A stretch of DNA of 64,000 nt from Allodiplogaster sudhausi (GCA_945643635.1 CALZFC010000216.1:1-64000), one strand, 5' to 3'; counted from the first letter of the stretch, positions 9,791 through 21,013 are shown. Translations and numbers: made by a program. The notes: generated by a model not told the origin, from the letters alone.

Positions 9791-9801
9791 TCCAAAAAGG
9801 T

Positions 9802-9874
9802 TGCCACGAGCCGGGATCGAACCGGCGACCTTTAGATCTTCAGTCTAACGCTCTCCCAACTGAGCTATCATGGC
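9802..9874 (-). tRNA. tRNA-Phe-GAA: tRNA-Phe(GAA) #29, consensus
   Basis: Consensus; long spacer upstream. Confidence 0.95.
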
Positions 9875-10272
9875 TTACAGATCTCTTACTAACGGCAGAC
9901 TGTCCACCTAATTTTGAATCGTTGTCTGCAATCAGCTCCAGATTTTCATTTCAAAAAGAGTGATGTCACGTTGAGATTTGCCGTCAGTTCTACCAGCATA
10001 ATTCGGAATCTTATCTGAAATCAGGTCCAAATTTCATGGTACACAGATCCTTTTTCGGCCGCAACCTGTCTGCATAATTTTGAATCGCTGTTCAGCTTGA
10101 GCAACATGTTACAGCTTTACATTTCTAAAACTGTTGCATGTCTCTTACAATCAAACATTTTGCCAGCGGTTTCTTTTCAATTGGCTATTCGCTGATCGGG
10201 CCAACGTGAGCTATGCCGAATGCACACTGTCATTGTTAACAAACAGTATAAGCTTTTTATATCCAAAAAGGT

Positions 10273-10345
10273 TGCCACGAACCGGGATCGAACCGGCGAC
10301 CTTTAGATCTTCAGTCTAACGCTCTCCCAACTGAGCTATCATGGC
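10273..10345 (-). tRNA. tRNA-Phe-GAA: tRNA-Phe(GAA) #30, C65T
   Basis: C65T turns the G49-C65 pair into a G-U wobble. It should still fold. Shared with #41 and #47. Confidence 0.9.
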
Positions 10346-10577
10346 ATGCAGATCCTTTTTCGGCCGCAACCTGTCTGCATAATTTTGAATCGCTGTTCAG
10401 CTTCAGCAACATGTTCCAGCTTTTCATTTCAAAAAGTGTTGCATGTTTCTTACAATCAAACATTTTGCCAGCGGTTTCTTTTCAATTGGCTATTCGCTGA
10501 TCGGGCCAACGTGAGCTATGCCGAATGCACACTGTCATTGTTAACAAACAGTATAAGCTTTTTATATCCAAAAAGGT

Positions 10578-10650
10578 TGCCACGAGCCGGGATCGAACCG
10601 GCGACCTTTAGATCTTCAGTCTAATGCTCTCAGAACTGAGCTATCATGGC
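10578..10650 (-). tRNA. tRNA-Phe-GAA: tRNA-Phe(GAA) #31, D-loop CT variant
   Basis: CT variant; short spacer upstream. Confidence 0.75.
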
Positions 10651-10882
10651 ATGCAGATCCTTTTTCGGCCGCAACCTGTCTGCATAATTTTGAATCGCTG
10701 TTCAGCTTCAGCAACATGTTACAGCTTTTCATTTCTAAAACTGTTGCATGTCTCTTACAATCAAACATTTTGCCAGCGGTTTCTTTTCAATTGGCTATTC
10801 GCTGATCGGGCCAACGTGAGCTATGCCGAATGAACACTGTCATTGTTAACAAACAGTATAAGCTTTTTATATCCAAAAAGGT

Positions 10883-10955
10883 TGCCACGAGCCGGGATCG
10901 AACCGGCGACCTTTAGATCTTCAGTCTAACGCTCTCCCAACTGAGCTATCATGGC
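10883..10955 (-). tRNA. tRNA-Phe-GAA: tRNA-Phe(GAA) #32, consensus
   Basis: Consensus; long type 2 spacer upstream. Last gene of block A, first copy. Confidence 0.95.
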
Positions 10956-11353
10956 TTACAGATCTCTTTCTAACGGCAGACTGTCCACCTAATTTTGAAT
11001 CGTTGTCTGCAATCAGCTCCAGATTTTCATTTCAAAAAGAGTTTGATGTCACGTTGAGATTTGCCGTCAGTTCTACCAGCATAATTCGGAATCTTATCTG
11101 AAATCAGGTCCAAATTTCATGGTACACAGATCCTTTTCGGCTGCAACCTGTCTGCATAATTTTGAATCGCTGTTCAGCTTCAGCAACATGTTCCAGCTCT
11201 TCATTTCAAAAAGTGTTGCATGCCACATACAATCAGACATCTTGCGGCGGTTTCTTTTCAATTGGCTATTCGCTGATCGGGCCAACGTGAGCTATGCCGA
11301 ATGCATACTGTCATTGTTAACAAACAGTATAAGCTTTTTATATCCAAAAAGGT

Positions 11354-11426
11354 TGCCACGAGCCGGGATCGAACCGGCGACCTTTAGATCTTCAGTCTAA
11401 TGCTCTCAGAACTGAGCTATCATGGC
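11354..11426 (-). tRNA. tRNA-Phe-GAA: tRNA-Phe(GAA) #33, D-loop CT variant
   Basis: CT variant; duplicate of #22. Confidence 0.75.
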
Positions 11427-11658
11427 ATGCAGATCCTTTTTCGGCCGCAACCTGTCTGCATAATTTTGAATCGCTGTTCAGCTTCAGCAACATGTTACAG
11501 CTTTTCATTTCTAAAACTGTTGCATGTCTCTTACAATCAAACATTTTGCCAGCGGTTTCTTTTCAATTGGCTATTCGCTGATCGGGCCAACGTGAGCTAT
11601 GCCGAATGCACACTGTCATTGTTAACAAACAGTATAAGCTTTTTATATCCAAAAAGGT

Positions 11659-11731
11659 TGCCACGAGCCGGGATCGAACCGGCGACCTTTAGATCTTCAG
11701 TCTAACGCTCTCCCAACTGAGCTATCATGGC
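11659..11731 (-). tRNA. tRNA-Phe-GAA: tRNA-Phe(GAA) #34, consensus
   Basis: Consensus; duplicate of #23. Confidence 0.95.
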
Positions 11732-11963
11732 ATGCAGATCCTTTTTCGGCCACAACCGGTCTGCATAATTTTTAATCGCTATTCAGCTTCAGCAACATGT
11801 TCCAGCTTTTCATTTCTAAAACTGTTGCATGTCTCTTACAATCAAACATTTTGCCAGCGGTTTCTTTTCAATTGGCTATTCGCTGATCGGGCCAACGTGA
11901 GCTATGCCGAATGCACACTGTCATTGTTAACAAACAGTATAAGCTTTTTATATCCAAAAAGGT

Positions 11964-12036
11964 TGAAACGAGCCGGGATCGAACCGGCGACCTTTAGATC
12001 TTCAGTCTAACTCTCTCCCAACTGAGCTATCATGGC
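11964..12036 (-). tRNA. tRNA-Phe-GAA: tRNA-Phe(GAA) #35, acceptor TTT + C25A
   Basis: As #13; duplicate of #24. Long spacer upstream. Confidence 0.65.
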
Positions 12037-12436
12037 TTACAGATCTCTTTCTAACGGCAGACTGTCCACCTAATTTTGAATCGTTGTCTGCAATCAGCTC
12101 CAGATTTTCATTTCAAAAAGAGTTTGATGTCACGTTGAGATTTGCCGTCAGTTCTACCAGCATAATTCGGAATCTTATCTGAAATCAGGTCCAAATTTCA
12201 TGGTACACAGATCCTTTTTCGGCCGCAACCTTTCTGCATAATTTTGAATCGCTGTTCAGCTTCAGCAACATGTTCCAGCTTTTCATTTCAAAAAGTGTTG
12301 CATGTCTCTTACAATCAAACATTTTGCCAGCGGTTTCTTTTCAATTGGCTATTCGCTGATCGGGCCAACGTGAGCTATGCCGAATGCACACTGTCATTGT
12401 TAACAAACAGTATAAGCTTTTTATATCCAAAAAGGT

Positions 12437-12509
12437 TGCCACGAGCCGGGATCGAACCGGCGACCTTTAGATCTTCAGTCTAACGCTCTCCCAACTGAGC
12501 TATCATGGC
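12437..12509 (-). tRNA. tRNA-Phe-GAA: tRNA-Phe(GAA) #36, consensus
   Basis: Consensus; duplicate of #25 but with T5. Confidence 0.95.
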
Positions 12510-12740
12510 ATGCAGATCCTTTTTCGGCCGCAACCTGTCTGCATAATTTTGAATCGCTGTTCAGCTTCAGCAACATGTTCCAGTTTTTCATTTAAAAAGT
12601 GTTGCATGTCTCTTACAATCAAACATTTTGCCAGCGGTTTCTTTTCAATTGGCTATTCGCTGATCGGGCCAACGTGAGCTATGCCGATTGCACACTGTCA
12701 TTGTTAACAAACAGTATAAGCTTTTTATATCCAAAAAGGT

Positions 12741-12813
12741 TGCCACGAGCCGGGATCGAACCGGCGACCTTTAGATCTTCAGTCTAATGCTCTCAGAACT
12801 GAGCTATCATGGC
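12741..12813 (-). tRNA. tRNA-Phe-GAA: tRNA-Phe(GAA) #37, D-loop CT variant
   Basis: CT variant; duplicate of #26. Confidence 0.75.
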
Positions 12814-13045
12814 ATGCAGATCCTTTTTCGGCCGCAACCTGTCTGCATAATTTTGAATCGCTGTTCAGCTTCAGCAACATGTTACAGCTTTTCATTTCTA
12901 AAACTGTTGCATGTCTCTTACAATCAAACATTTTGCCAGCAGTTTCTTTTCAATTGGCTATTCGCTGATCGGGCCAACGTGAGCTATGCCGAATGCACAC
13001 TGTCATTGTTAACAAACAGTATAAGCTTTTTATATCCAAAAAGGT

Positions 13046-13118
13046 TGCCACGAGCCGGGATCGAACCGGCGACCTTTAGATCTTCAGTCTAACGCTCTCC
13101 CAACTGAGCTATCATGGC
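13046..13118 (-). tRNA. tRNA-Phe-GAA: tRNA-Phe(GAA) #38, consensus
   Basis: Consensus; duplicate of #27. Long spacer upstream. Confidence 0.95.
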
Positions 13119-13516
13119 TTACAGATCTCTTACTAACGGCAGACTGTCCACCTAATTTTGAATCGTTGTCTGCAATCAGCTCCAGATTTTCATTTCAAAA
13201 AGAGTGATGTCACGTTGAGATTTGCCGTCAGTTCTACCAGCATAATTCGGAATCTTATCTGAAATCAGGTCCAAATTTCATGGTACACAGATCCTTTTTC
13301 GGCCGCAACCTTTCTGCATAATTTTGAATCGCTGTTCAGCTTCAGCAACATGTTCCAGCTTTTCATTTCAAAAAGTGTTGCATGTCTCTTACAATCAAAC
13401 ATTTTGCCAGCGGTTTCTTTTCAATTGGCTATTCGCTGATCGGGCCAACGTGAGCTATGCCGAATGCACACTGTCATTGTTAACAAACAGTATAAGCTTT
13501 TTATATCCAAAAAGGT

Positions 13517-13589
13517 TGCCACGAGCCGGGATCGAACCCGCGACCTTTAGATCTTCAGTCTAACGCTCTCCCAACTGAGCTATCATGGC
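13517..13589 (-). tRNA. tRNA-Phe-GAA: tRNA-Phe(GAA) #39, C51G
   Basis: C51G puts G opposite G63 in the T stem. It is absent from #28, its partner in block A, so it arose after the duplication. Confidence 0.8.
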
Positions 13590-13821
13590 ATGCAGATCCT
13601 TTTTCGGCCGCAACCTGTCTGCATAATTTTGAATCGCTGTTCAGCTTCAGCAACATGTTACAGCTTTTCATTTCTAAAACTGTTGCATGTCTCTTACAAT
13701 CAAACATTTTGCCAGCGGTTTCTTTTCAATTGGCTATTCGCTGATCGGGCCAACGTGAGCTATGCCGAATGCACACTGTCATTGTTAACAAACAGTATAA
13801 GCTTTTTATATCCAAAAAGGT

Positions 13822-13894
13822 TGCCACGAGCCGGGATCGAACCGGCGACCTTTAGATCTTCAGTCTAACGCTCTCCCAACTGAGCTATCATGGC
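13822..13894 (-). tRNA. tRNA-Phe-GAA: tRNA-Phe(GAA) #40, consensus
   Basis: Consensus; duplicate of #29. Long spacer upstream. Confidence 0.95.
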
Positions 13895-14292
13895 TTACAG
13901 ATCTCTTACTAACGGCAGACTGTCCACCTAATTTTGAATCGTTGTCTGCAATCAGCTCCAGATTTTCATTTCAAAAAGAGTGATGTCACGTTGAGATTTG
14001 CCGTCAGTTCTACCAGCATAATTCGGAATCTTATCTGAAATCAGGTCCAAATTTCATGGTACACAGATCCTTTTTCGGCCGCAACCTGTCTGCATAATTT
14101 TGAATCGCTGTTCAGCTTGAGCAACATGTTACAGCTTTACATTTCTAAAACTGTTGCATGTCTCTTACAATCAAACATTTTGCCAGCGGTTTCTTTTCAA
14201 TTGGCTATTCGCTGATCGGGCCAACGTGAGCTATGCCGAATGCACACTGTCATTGTTAACAAACAGTATAAGCTTTTTATATCCAAAAAGGT

Positions 14293-14365
14293 TGCCACGA
14301 ACCGGGATCGAACCGGCGACCTTTAGATCTTCAGTCTAACGCTCTCCCAACTGAGCTATCATGGC
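14293..14365 (-). tRNA. tRNA-Phe-GAA: tRNA-Phe(GAA) #41, C65T
   Basis: G49-U65 wobble, as #30. Short spacer upstream. Confidence 0.9.
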
Positions 14366-14597
14366 ATGCAGATCCTTTTTCGGCCGCAACCTGTCTGCAT
14401 AATTTTGAATCGCTGTTCAGCTTCAGCAACATGTTCCAGCTTTTCATTTCAAAAAGTGTTGCATGTCTCTTACAATCAAACATTTTGCCAGCGGTTTCTT
14501 TTCAATTGGCTATTCGCTGATCGGGCCAACGTGAGCTATGCCGAATGCACACTGTCATTGTTAACAAACAGTATAAGCTTTTTATATCCAAAAAGGT

Positions 14598-14670
14598 TGC
14601 CACGAGCCGGGATCGAACCGGCGACCTTTAGATCTTCAGTCTAATGCTCTCAGAACTGAGCTATCATGGC
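14598..14670 (-). tRNA. tRNA-Phe-GAA: tRNA-Phe(GAA) #42, D-loop CT variant
   Basis: CT variant; short spacer upstream. Confidence 0.75.
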
Positions 14671-14902
14671 ATGCAGATCCTTTTTCGGCCGCAACCTGTC
14701 TGCATAATTTTGAATCGCTGTTCAGCTTCAGCAACATGTTACAGCTTTTCATTTCTAAAACTGTTGCATGTCTCTTACAATCAAACATTTTGCCAGCGGT
14801 TTCTTTTCAATTGGCTATTCGCTGATCGGGCCAACGTGAGCTATGCCGAATGAACACTGTCATTGTTAACAAACAGTATAAGCTTTTTATATCCAAAAAG
14901 GT

Positions 14903-14975
14903 TGCCACGAGCCGGGATCGAACCGGCGACCTTTAGATCTTCAGTCTAACGCTCTCCCAACTGAGCTATCATGGC
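14903..14975 (-). tRNA. tRNA-Phe-GAA: tRNA-Phe(GAA) #43, consensus
   Basis: Consensus; long type 1 spacer upstream, where its partner #32 has type 2. This marks the end of block A. Confidence 0.95.
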
Positions 14976-15373
14976 TTACAGATCTCTTACTAACGGCAGA
15001 CTGTCCACCTAATTTTGAATCGTTGTCTGCAATCAGCTTCAGATTTTCATTTCAAAAAGAGTGATGTCACGTTGAGATTTGCCGTCAGTTCTACCAGCAT
15101 AATTCGGAATCTTATCTGAAATCAGGTCCAAATTTCATGGTACACAGATCCTTTTTCGGCCGCAACCTTTCTGCATAATTTTGAATCGCTGTTCAGCTTC
15201 AGCAACATGTTCCAGCTTTTCATTTCAAAAAGTGTTGCATGTCTCTTACAATCAAACATTTTGCCAGCGGTTTCTTTTCAATTGGCTATTCGCTGATCGG
15301 GCCAACGTGAGCTATGCCGAATGCACACTGTCATTGTTAACAAACAGTATAAGCTTTTTATATCCAAAAAGGT

Positions 15374-15446
15374 TGCCACGAGCCGGGATCGAACCGGCGA
15401 CCTTTAGATCTTCAGTCTAACGCTCTCCCAACTGAGCTATCATGGC
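15374..15446 (-). tRNA. tRNA-Phe-GAA: tRNA-Phe(GAA) #44, consensus
   Basis: Consensus; short spacer upstream. Confidence 0.95.
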
Positions 15447-15677
15447 ATGCAGATCCTTTTTCGGCCGCAACCTGTCTGCATAATTTTGAATCGCTGTTCA
15501 GCTTCAGCAACATGTTCCAGCTTTTCATTTAAAAAGTGTTGCATGTCTCTTACAATCAAACATTTTGCCAGCGGTTTCTTTTCAATTGGCTATTCGCTGA
15601 TCGGGCCAACGTGAGCTATGCCGAATGCACACTGTCATTGTTAACAAACAGTATAAGCTTTTTATATCCAAAAAGGT

Positions 15678-15750
15678 TGCCACGAGCCGGGATCGAACCG
15701 GCGACCTTTAGATCTTCAGTCTAATGCTCTCAGAACTGAGCTATCATGGC
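15678..15750 (-). tRNA. tRNA-Phe-GAA: tRNA-Phe(GAA) #45, D-loop CT variant
   Basis: CT variant; short spacer upstream. Confidence 0.75.
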
Positions 15751-15982
15751 ATGCAGATCCTTTTTCGGCCGCAACCTGTCTGCATAATTTTGAATCGCTG
15801 TTCAGCTTCAGCAACATGTTACAGCTTTTCATTTCTAAAACTGTTGCATGTCTCTTACAATCAAACATTTTGCCAGCGGTTTCTTTTCAATTGGCTATTC
15901 GCTGATCGGGCCAACGTGAGCTATGCCGAATGAACACTGTCATTGTTAACAAACAGTATAAGCTTTTTATATCCAAAAAGGT

Positions 15983-16055
15983 TGCCACGAGCCGGGATCG
16001 AACCGGCGACCTTTAGATCTTCAGTCTAACGCTCTCCCAACTGAGCTATCATGGC
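15983..16055 (-). tRNA. tRNA-Phe-GAA: tRNA-Phe(GAA) #46, consensus
   Basis: Consensus; long spacer upstream. Confidence 0.95.
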
Positions 16056-16453
16056 TTACAGATCTCTTACTAACGGCAGACTGTCCACCTAATTTTGAAT
16101 CGTTGTCTGCAATCAGCTCCAGATTTTCATTTCAAAAAGAGTGATGTCACGTTGAGATTTGCCGTCAGTTCTACCAGCATAATTCGGAATCTTATCTGAA
16201 ATCAGGTCCAAATTTCATGGTACACAGATCCTTTTTCGGCCGCAACCTGTCTGCATAATTTTGAATCGCTGTTCAGCTTGAGCAACATGTTACAGCTTTA
16301 CATTTCTAAAACTGTTGCATGTCTCTTACAATCAAACATTTTGCCAGCGGTTTCTTTTCAATTGGCTATTCGCTGATCGGGCCAACGTGAGCTATGCCGA
16401 ATGCACACTGTCATTGTTAACAAACAGTATAAGCTTTTTATATCCAAAAAGGT

Positions 16454-16526
16454 TGCCACGAACCGGGATCGAACCGGCGACCTTTAGATCTTCAGTCTAA
16501 CGCTCTCCCAACTGAGCTATCATGGC
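16454..16526 (-). tRNA. tRNA-Phe-GAA: tRNA-Phe(GAA) #47, C65T
   Basis: G49-U65 wobble, as #30. Confidence 0.9.
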
Positions 16527-16758
16527 ATGCAGATCCTTTTTCGGCCGCAACCTGTCTGCATAATTTTGAATCGCTGTTCAGCTTCAGCAACATGTTCCAG
16601 CTTTTCATTTCAAAAAGTGTTGCATGTCTCTTACAATCAAACATTTTGCCAGCGGTTTCTTTTCAATTGGCTATTCGCTGATCGGGCCAACGTGAGCTAT
16701 GCCGAATGCACACTGTCATTGTTAACAAACAGTATAAGCTTTTTATATCCAAAAAGGT

Positions 16759-16831
16759 TGCCACGAGCCGGGATCGAACCGGCGACCTTTAGATCTTCAG
16801 TCTAATGCTCTCAGAACTGAGCTATCATGGC
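16759..16831 (-). tRNA. tRNA-Phe-GAA: tRNA-Phe(GAA) #48, D-loop CT variant
   Basis: CT variant; short spacer upstream. Confidence 0.75.
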
Positions 16832-17063
16832 ATGCAGATCCTTTTTCGGCCGCAACCTGTCTGCATAATTTTGAATCGCTGTTCAGCTTCAGCAACATGT
16901 TACAGCTTTTCATTTCTAAAACTGTTGCATGTCTCTTACAATCAAACATTTTGCCAGCGGTTTCTTTTCAATTGGCTATTCGCTGATCGGGCCAACGTGA
17001 GCTATGCCGAATGAACACTGTCATTGTTAACAAACAGTATAAGCTTTTTATATCCAAAAAGGT

Positions 17064-17136
17064 TGCCACGAGCCGGGATCGAACCGGCGACCTTTAGATC
17101 TTCAGTCTAACGCTCTCCCAACTGAGCTATCATGGC
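17064..17136 (-). tRNA. tRNA-Phe-GAA: tRNA-Phe(GAA) #49, consensus
   Basis: Consensus; long spacer upstream. Confidence 0.95.
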
Positions 17137-17534
17137 TTACAGATCTCTTACTAACGGCAGACTGTCCACCTAATTTTGAATCGTTGTCTGCAATCAGCTT
17201 CAGATTTTCATTTCAAAAAGAGTGATGTCACGTTGAGATTTGCCGTCAGTTCTACCAGCATAATTCGGAATCTTATCTGAAATCAGGTCCAAATTTCATG
17301 GTACACAGATCCTTTTTCGGCCGCAACCTTTCTGCATAATTTTGAATCGCTGTTCAGCTTCAGCAACATGTTCCAGCTTTTCATTTCAAAAAGTGTTGCA
17401 TGTCTCTTACAATCAAACATTTTGCCAGCGGTTTCTTTTCAATTGGCTATTCGCTGATCGGGCCAACGTGAGCTATGCCGAATGCACACTGTCATTGTTA
17501 ACAAACAGTATAAGCTTTTTATATCCAAAAAGGT

Positions 17535-17607
17535 TGCCACGAGCCGGGATCGAACCGGCGACCTTTAGATCTTCAGTCTAACGCTCTCCCAACTGAGCTA
17601 TCATGGC
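17535..17607 (-). tRNA. tRNA-Phe-GAA: tRNA-Phe(GAA) #50, consensus
   Basis: Consensus; short spacer upstream. Confidence 0.95.
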
Positions 17608-17838
17608 ATGCAGATCCTTTTTCGGCCGCAACCTGTCTGCATAATTTTGAATCGCTGTTCAGCTTCAGCAACATGTTCCAGCTTTTCATTTAAAAAGTGT
17701 TGCATGTCTCTTACAATCAAACATTTTGCCAGCGGTTTCTTTTCAATTGGCTATTCGCTGATCGGGCCAACGTGAGCTATGCCGAATGCACACTGTCATT
17801 GTTAACAAACAGTATAAGCTTTTTATATCCAAAAAGGT

Positions 17839-17911
17839 TGCCACGAGCCGGGATCGAACCGGCAACCTTTAGATCTTCAGTCTAACGCTCTCCCAACTGA
17901 GCTATCATGGC
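17839..17911 (-). tRNA. tRNA-Phe-GAA: tRNA-Phe(GAA) #51, C48T
   Basis: C48T lies in the variable loop, where C48 would pair with G15 (Levitt pair). U48 is tolerated in some tRNAs. Long spacer upstream. Confidence 0.88.
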
Positions 17912-18309
17912 TTACAGATCTCTTTCTAACGGCAGACTGTCCACCTAATTTTGAATCGTTGTCTGCAATCAGCTCCAGATTTTCATTTCAAAAAGAGTGA
18001 TGTCACGTTGAGATTTGCCGTCAGTTCTACCAGCATAATTCGGAATCTTATCTGAAATCAGGTCCAAATTTCATGGTACACAGATCCTTTTTCGGCCGCA
18101 ACCTTTCTGCATAATTTTGAATCGCTGTTCAGCTTCAGCAACATGTTCCAGCTTTTCATTTCAAAAAGTGTTGCATGTCTCTTACAATCAAACATTTTGC
18201 CAGCGGTTTCTTTTCAATTGGCTATTCGCTGATCGGGCCAACGTGAGCTATGCCGAATGCACACTGTCATTGTTAACAAACAGTATAAGCTTTTTATATC
18301 CAAAAAGGT

Positions 18310-18382
18310 TGCCACGAGCCGGGATCGAACCGGCGACCTTTAGATCTTCAGTCTAACGCTCTCCCAACTGAGCTATCATGGC
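18310..18382 (-). tRNA. tRNA-Phe-GAA: tRNA-Phe(GAA) #52, consensus
   Basis: Consensus; short spacer upstream. Confidence 0.95.
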
Positions 18383-18614
18383 ATGCAGATCCTTTTTCGG
18401 CCGCAACCTGTCTGCATAATTTTGAATCGCTGTTCAGCTTCAGCAACATGTTACAGCTTTTCATTTCTAAAACTGTTGCATGTCTCTTACAATCAAACAT
18501 TTTGCCAGCGGTTTCTTTTCAATTGGCTATTCGCTGATCGGGCCAACGTGAGCTATGCCGAATGCACACTGTCATTGTTAACAAACAGTATAAGCTTTTT
18601 ATATCCAAAAAGGT

Positions 18615-18687
18615 TGCCACGAGCCAGGATCGAACCGGCGACCTTTAGATCTTCAGTCTAACGCTCTCCCAACTGAGCTATCATGGC
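18615..18687 (-). tRNA. tRNA-Phe-GAA: tRNA-Phe(GAA) #53, C62T
   Basis: G52-U62 wobble in the T stem. Shared only with #61. Long spacer upstream. Confidence 0.88.
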
Positions 18688-19085
18688 TTACAGATCTCTT
18701 ACTAACGGCAGACTGTCCACCTAATTTTGAATCGTTGTCTGCAATCAGCTCCAGATTTTCATTTCAAAAAGAGTGATGTCACGTTGAGATTTGCCGTCAG
18801 TTCTACCAGCATAATTCGGAATCTTATCTGAAATCAGGTCCAAATTTCATGGTACACAGATCCTTTTTCGGCCGCAACCTGTCTGCATAATTTTGAATCG
18901 CTGTTCAGCTTCAGCAACATGTTACAGCTTTTCATTTCTAAAACTGTTGCATGTCTCTTACAATCAAACATTTTGCCAGCGGTTTCTTTTCAATTGGCTA
19001 TTCGCTGATCGGGCCAACGTGAGCTATGCCGAATGCACACTGTCATTGTTAACAAACAGTATAAGCTTTTTATATCCAAAAAGGT

Positions 19086-19158
19086 TGCCACGAGCCGGGA
19101 TCGAACCGGCGACCTTTAGATCTTCAGTCTAATGCTCACAGAACTGAGCTATCATGGC
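19086..19158 (-). tRNA. tRNA-Phe-GAA: tRNA-Phe(GAA) #54, D-loop CT + A21T
   Basis: CT variant with an added A21T. A21 normally contacts the U8-A14 pair, so the core is hit twice. Shared only with #62. Confidence 0.7.
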
Positions 19159-19390
19159 ATGCAGATCCTTTTTCGGCCGCAACCTGTCTGCATAATTTTG
19201 AATCGCTGTTCAGCTTCAGCAACATGTTACAGCTTTTCATTTCTAAAACTGTTGCATGTCTCTTACAATCAAACATTTTGCCAGCGGTTTCTTTTCAATT
19301 GGCTATTCGCTGATCGGGCCAACGTGAGCTATGCCGAATGCACACTGTCATTGTTAACAAACAGTATAAGCTTTTTATATCCAAAAAGGT

Positions 19391-19463
19391 TGCCACGAGC
19401 CGGGATCGAACCGGCGACCTTTAGATCTTCAGTCTAACGCTCTCCCAACTGAGCTATCATGGC
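19391..19463 (-). tRNA. tRNA-Phe-GAA: tRNA-Phe(GAA) #55, consensus
   Basis: Consensus; long spacer upstream. Confidence 0.95.
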
Positions 19464-19861
19464 TTACAGATCTCTTACTAACGGCAGACTGTCCACCTAA
19501 TTTTGAATCGTTGTCTGCAATCAGCTTCAGATTTTCATTTCAAAAAGAGTGATGTCACGTTGAGATTTGCCGTCAGTTCTACCAGCATAATTCGGAATCT
19601 TATCTGAAATCAGGTACAAATTTCATGGTACACAGATCCTTTTTCGGCCGCAACCTTTCTGCATAATTTTGAATCGCTGTTCAGCTTCAGCAACATGTTC
19701 CAGCTTTTCATTTCAAAAAGTGTTGCATGTCTCTTACAATCAAACATTTTGCCAGCGGTTTCTTTTCAATTGGCTATTCGCTGATCGGGCCCACGTGAGC
19801 TATGCCGAATGCACACTGTCATTGTTAACAAACAGTATAAGCTTTTTATATCCAAAAAGGT

Positions 19862-19934
19862 TGCCACGAGCCGGGATCGAACCGGCGACCTTTAGATCTT
19901 CAGTCTAACGCTCTCCCAACTGAGCTATCATGGC
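19862..19934 (-). tRNA. tRNA-Phe-GAA: tRNA-Phe(GAA) #56, consensus
   Basis: Consensus; short spacer upstream with the marker CAGACCC. Confidence 0.95.
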
Positions 19935-20165
19935 ATGCAGACCCTTTTTCGGCCGCAACCTGTCTGCATAATTTTGAATCGCTGTTCAGCTTCAGCAACA
20001 TGTTCCAGCTTTTCATTTAAAAAGTGTTGCATGTCTCTTACAATCAAACATTTTGCCAGCGGTTTCTTTTCAATTGGCTATTCGCTGATCGGGCCAACGT
20101 GAGCTATGCCGAATGCACACTGTCATTGTTAACAAACAGTATAAGCTTTTTATATCCAAAAAGGT

Positions 20166-20238
20166 TGCCACGAGCCGGGATCGAACCGGCAACCTTTAGA
20201 TCTTCAGTCTAACGCTCTCCCAACTGAGCTATCATGGC
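20166..20238 (-). tRNA. tRNA-Phe-GAA: tRNA-Phe(GAA) #57, C48T
   Basis: As #51. Long spacer upstream. Confidence 0.88.
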
Positions 20239-20636
20239 TTACAGATCTCTTTCTAACGGCAGACTGTCCACCTAATTTTGAATCGTTGTCTGCAATCAGC
20301 TCCAGATTTTCATTTCAAAAAGAGTGATGTCACGTTGAGATTTGCCGTCAGTTCTACCAGCATAATTCGGAATCTTATCTGAAATCAGGTCCAAATTTCA
20401 TGGTACACAGATCCTTTTTCGGCCGCAACCTTTCTGCATAATTTTGAATCGCTGTTCAGCTTCAGCAACATGTTCCAGCTTTTCATTTCAAAAAGTGTTG
20501 CATGTCTCTTACAATCAAACATTTTGCCAGCGGTTTCTTTTCAATTGGCTATTCGCTGATCGGGCCAACGTGAGCTATGCCGAATGCACACTGTCATTGT
20601 TAACAAACAGTATAAGCTTTTTATATCCAAAAAGGT

Positions 20637-20709
20637 TGCCACGAGCCGGGATCGAACCGGCGACCTTTAGATCTTCAGTCTAACGCTCTCCCAACTGAGC
20701 TATCATGGC
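20637..20709 (-). tRNA. tRNA-Phe-GAA: tRNA-Phe(GAA) #58, consensus
   Basis: Consensus; short spacer upstream. Confidence 0.95.
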
Positions 20710-20940
20710 ATGCAGATCCTTTTTCGGCCGCAACCTGTCTGCATAATTTTGAATCGCTGTTCAGCTTCAGCAACATGTTCCAGCTTTTCATTTAAAAAGT
20801 GTTGCATGTCTCTTACAATCAAACATTTTGCCAGCGGTTTCTTTTCAATTGGCTATTCGCTGATCGGGCCAACGTGAGCTATGCCGAATGCACACTGTCA
20901 TTGTTAACAAACAGTATAAGCTTTTTATATCCAAAAAGGT

Positions 20941-21013
20941 TGCCACGAGCCGGGATCGAACCGGCAACCTTTAGATCTTCAGTCTAACGCTCTCCCAACT
21001 GAGCTATCATGGC
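20941..21013 (-). tRNA. tRNA-Phe-GAA: tRNA-Phe(GAA) #59, C48T
   Basis: As #51; duplicate of it. Long spacer upstream. Confidence 0.88.

Larger units (their letters stand above)
9570..9801 (-). repeat. Short spacer, reference example (232 bp)
   Basis: This lies between #28 and #29. Read on the tRNA strand it holds, in order: terminator, a TATAAAAAG motif (9782-9790), the palindrome TTGTTAACAA, a box A-like stretch (9730-9742) inside a hairpin (9713-9752), an AT-rich part, and the 5' flank of the next gene with CGGCCG and GGATCTGCAT. There is no convincing coding potential. A 231-bp form lacks one C in the run near TTTCATTT. Confidence 0.85.
6938..10955 (-). repeat. Higher-order block A, first copy (#22-#32)
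   Basis: This is an 11-gene block of 4,018 bp, duplicated in tandem at 10956-14975. Order of variants: CT, consensus, TTT+C25A, consensus, CT, three consensus, C65T, CT, consensus. The second copy repeats this order with one private change (C51G in #39) and two single-base length differences (near 8414 and 8888). Confidence 0.85.
10956..14975 (-). repeat. Higher-order block A, second copy (#33-#43)
   Basis: Tandem duplicate of 6938-10955 at offset 4,018-4,020. The order of tRNA variants and spacer types is the same gene by gene. Confidence 0.85.
13822..15446 (-). repeat. Block B, first copy (#40-#44)
   Basis: Repeats at 15983-17607, offset 2,161 bp (#46-#50): consensus, C65T, CT, consensus, consensus. 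It shares the spacer marker ATCAGCTTCAGATT in the last long spacer. Confidence 0.75.
15983..17607 (-). repeat. Block B, second copy (#46-#50)
   Basis: Duplicate of 13822-15446 at offset 2,161 bp. Confidence 0.75.
17839..20709 (-). repeat. Block C, first copy (#51-#58)
   Basis: This is an eight-gene block repeated at offset 3,102 bp (20941-23811): C48T, consensus, C62T, CT+A21T, consensus, consensus, C48T, consensus. Rare variants recur in the same order, including the triple-marked CT+A21T gene, so the blocks are one duplication event. Confidence 0.88.
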
